Assembly (NCBI GenBank): GCA_964562685.1
Contig: CAZLUP010000112.1
Location: 1-5,888 of the forward strand
DNA from: Stanieria sp964562685
GTDB taxonomy: Bacteria > Cyanobacteriota > Cyanobacteriia > Cyanobacteriales > Xenococcaceae
Direction: 5' to 3'
Length of the DNA stretch: 5,888 bases
A model generated the notes under the pieces. That model was given only the letters and a program-made list of their open reading frames with translations. It did no database searches and was not told where the DNA came from. Of this stretch, positions 5,397 through 5,888 are shown piece after piece. The position numbers and the translations under genes are program-made. Each line of letters begins with the position of its first letter. Position 1 is the stretch's first letter.

Positions 5397-5888
5397 ATGA
5401 AAAAGTATGTTGCAGAATTTATTGGAACTTTTTGGTTAGTTCTAGGTGGATGTGGAAGTGCTGTACTTGCTGCGGTATTTACTGCTGACGGAACTGTGAT
5501 CGGAAAAGATGTTTATTTCCCATTAGGTATTAGCTTTGTGGGGGTTGCTTTAGCATTTGGTTTAAGTGTATTGACAATGGCGTATGCGATCGGTCATATT
5601 TCTGGTTGTCACCTGAATCCTGCGGTTTCTTTTGGCTTATGGGCTGGTAAACGTTTTTCTGGTAGAGAATTACTTCCTTATATCGTAGCTCAAGTTCTTG
5701 GGGCTATTCTCGGAGGAGCTATTATTTGGTTGATTGCTAGTGGCAATCCAGAGTTCAGTTTAGCCGGCTCAAATCCTATGGCAACTAATGGTTATGGAGC
5801 GCACTCTCCAGGTGGTTATTCTTTATTTAGTTGCTTAGTCACTGAAATAGTCATGACTTTTATGTTTTTAATGATTATTTTAGGTGCA
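5397..5888 (+). CDS. aqpZ: aquaporin Z, 5' part (cut by window edge)
   Basis: AqpZ is a tetrameric water channel of the cytoplasmic membrane. The 164 residues present cover roughly the first two thirds of a protein usually about 230-270 long. They include helix 1 with EFIGTFWLVLGGCGSAV (7-23), helix 2 with SFVGVALAFGLSVLTMAYAIGHISG (46-70), the first pore motif N74-P75-A76 in CHLNPAVSFGLWAG, helix 3 with YIVAQVLGAILGGAI, the AqpZ-type loop NGYGAHSPGGYS (131-142), and the start of helix 4. F54 corresponds to the selectivity-filter Phe43 of E. coli AqpZ, favouring a water channel over a glycerol facilitator. The second NPA and the filter Arg/His lie beyond the edge. The first extracellular loop is about 11 residues longer than in E. 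coli, and C71 stands three residues before the NPA asparagine. The ATG is fixed by MKKYVAEFIGTFW; there is no SD. Confidence 0.95.
   Translation, partial: MKKYVAEFIGTFWLVLGGCGSAVLAAVFTADGTVIGKDVYFPLGISFVGVALAFGLSVLTMAYAIGHISGCHLNPAVSFGLWAGKRFSGRELLPYIVAQVLGAILGGAIIWLIASGNPEFSLAGSNPMATNGYGAHSPGGYSLFSCLVTEIVMTFMFLMIILGA

Noticed and set aside
1..5888. CRISPR array, tRNA, rRNA or complete insertion sequence
   Set aside because: No regularly spaced repeats, no tRNA-like cloverleaf or rRNA sequence that I could recognise, and no transposase frame in the window.

Overview
The window looks like an AT-rich cyanobacterial chromosome. Six intact HIP1 octamers (GCGATCGC) lie at about 929, 1031, 1499, 2603, 3044 and 3396, far more than chance would give. 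IlvD, AqpZ, the kinase fragment and the PEP-CTERM protein are also of cyanobacterial type. Genus cannot be fixed from the sequence; a pleurocapsalean or related lineage is only a guess.

Layout. Positions 1-3447 are all minus-strand genes, so they are transcribed right to left. From the right these are ilvD (dihydroxy-acid dehydratase, complete, with a strong SD and a convincing terminator), an exported TPR-repeat protein, a two-helix YcxB-like membrane protein, and 20 bp further on a 48-residue fragment holding only the N-terminus of a cyanobacterial Ser/Thr protein kinase. From 4087 the genes run on the plus strand: a secreted PEP-CTERM (exosortase-sorted) protein with its own terminator, then aqpZ (aquaporin Z), cut by the right edge. 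Between the two halves lies an approximately 640-bp divergent, very AT-rich spacer (3448-4086) carrying candidate promoters for both directions and an open frame that runs into the ilvD start.

How the genes relate. The window reads as ordinary accessory and housekeeping chromosome, not one pathway. IlvD belongs to branched-chain amino acid synthesis, AqpZ to water movement, and the TPR and PEP-CTERM proteins to the cell envelope or exterior. Only the YcxB-like gene and the kinase fragment are close enough to suggest one transcript.

Most unusual points. A 24-bp GC-rich dispersed-repeat-like element sits inside a former HIP1 site and adds eight residues in frame to the kinase N-terminus. That kinase reading frame ends just before the expected catalytic lysine. 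AqpZ has a cysteine three residues before the first NPA motif. A branched-chain-residue-rich open frame overlaps the ilvD start. No convincing new multi-gene system, CRISPR array, tRNA or rRNA was found.
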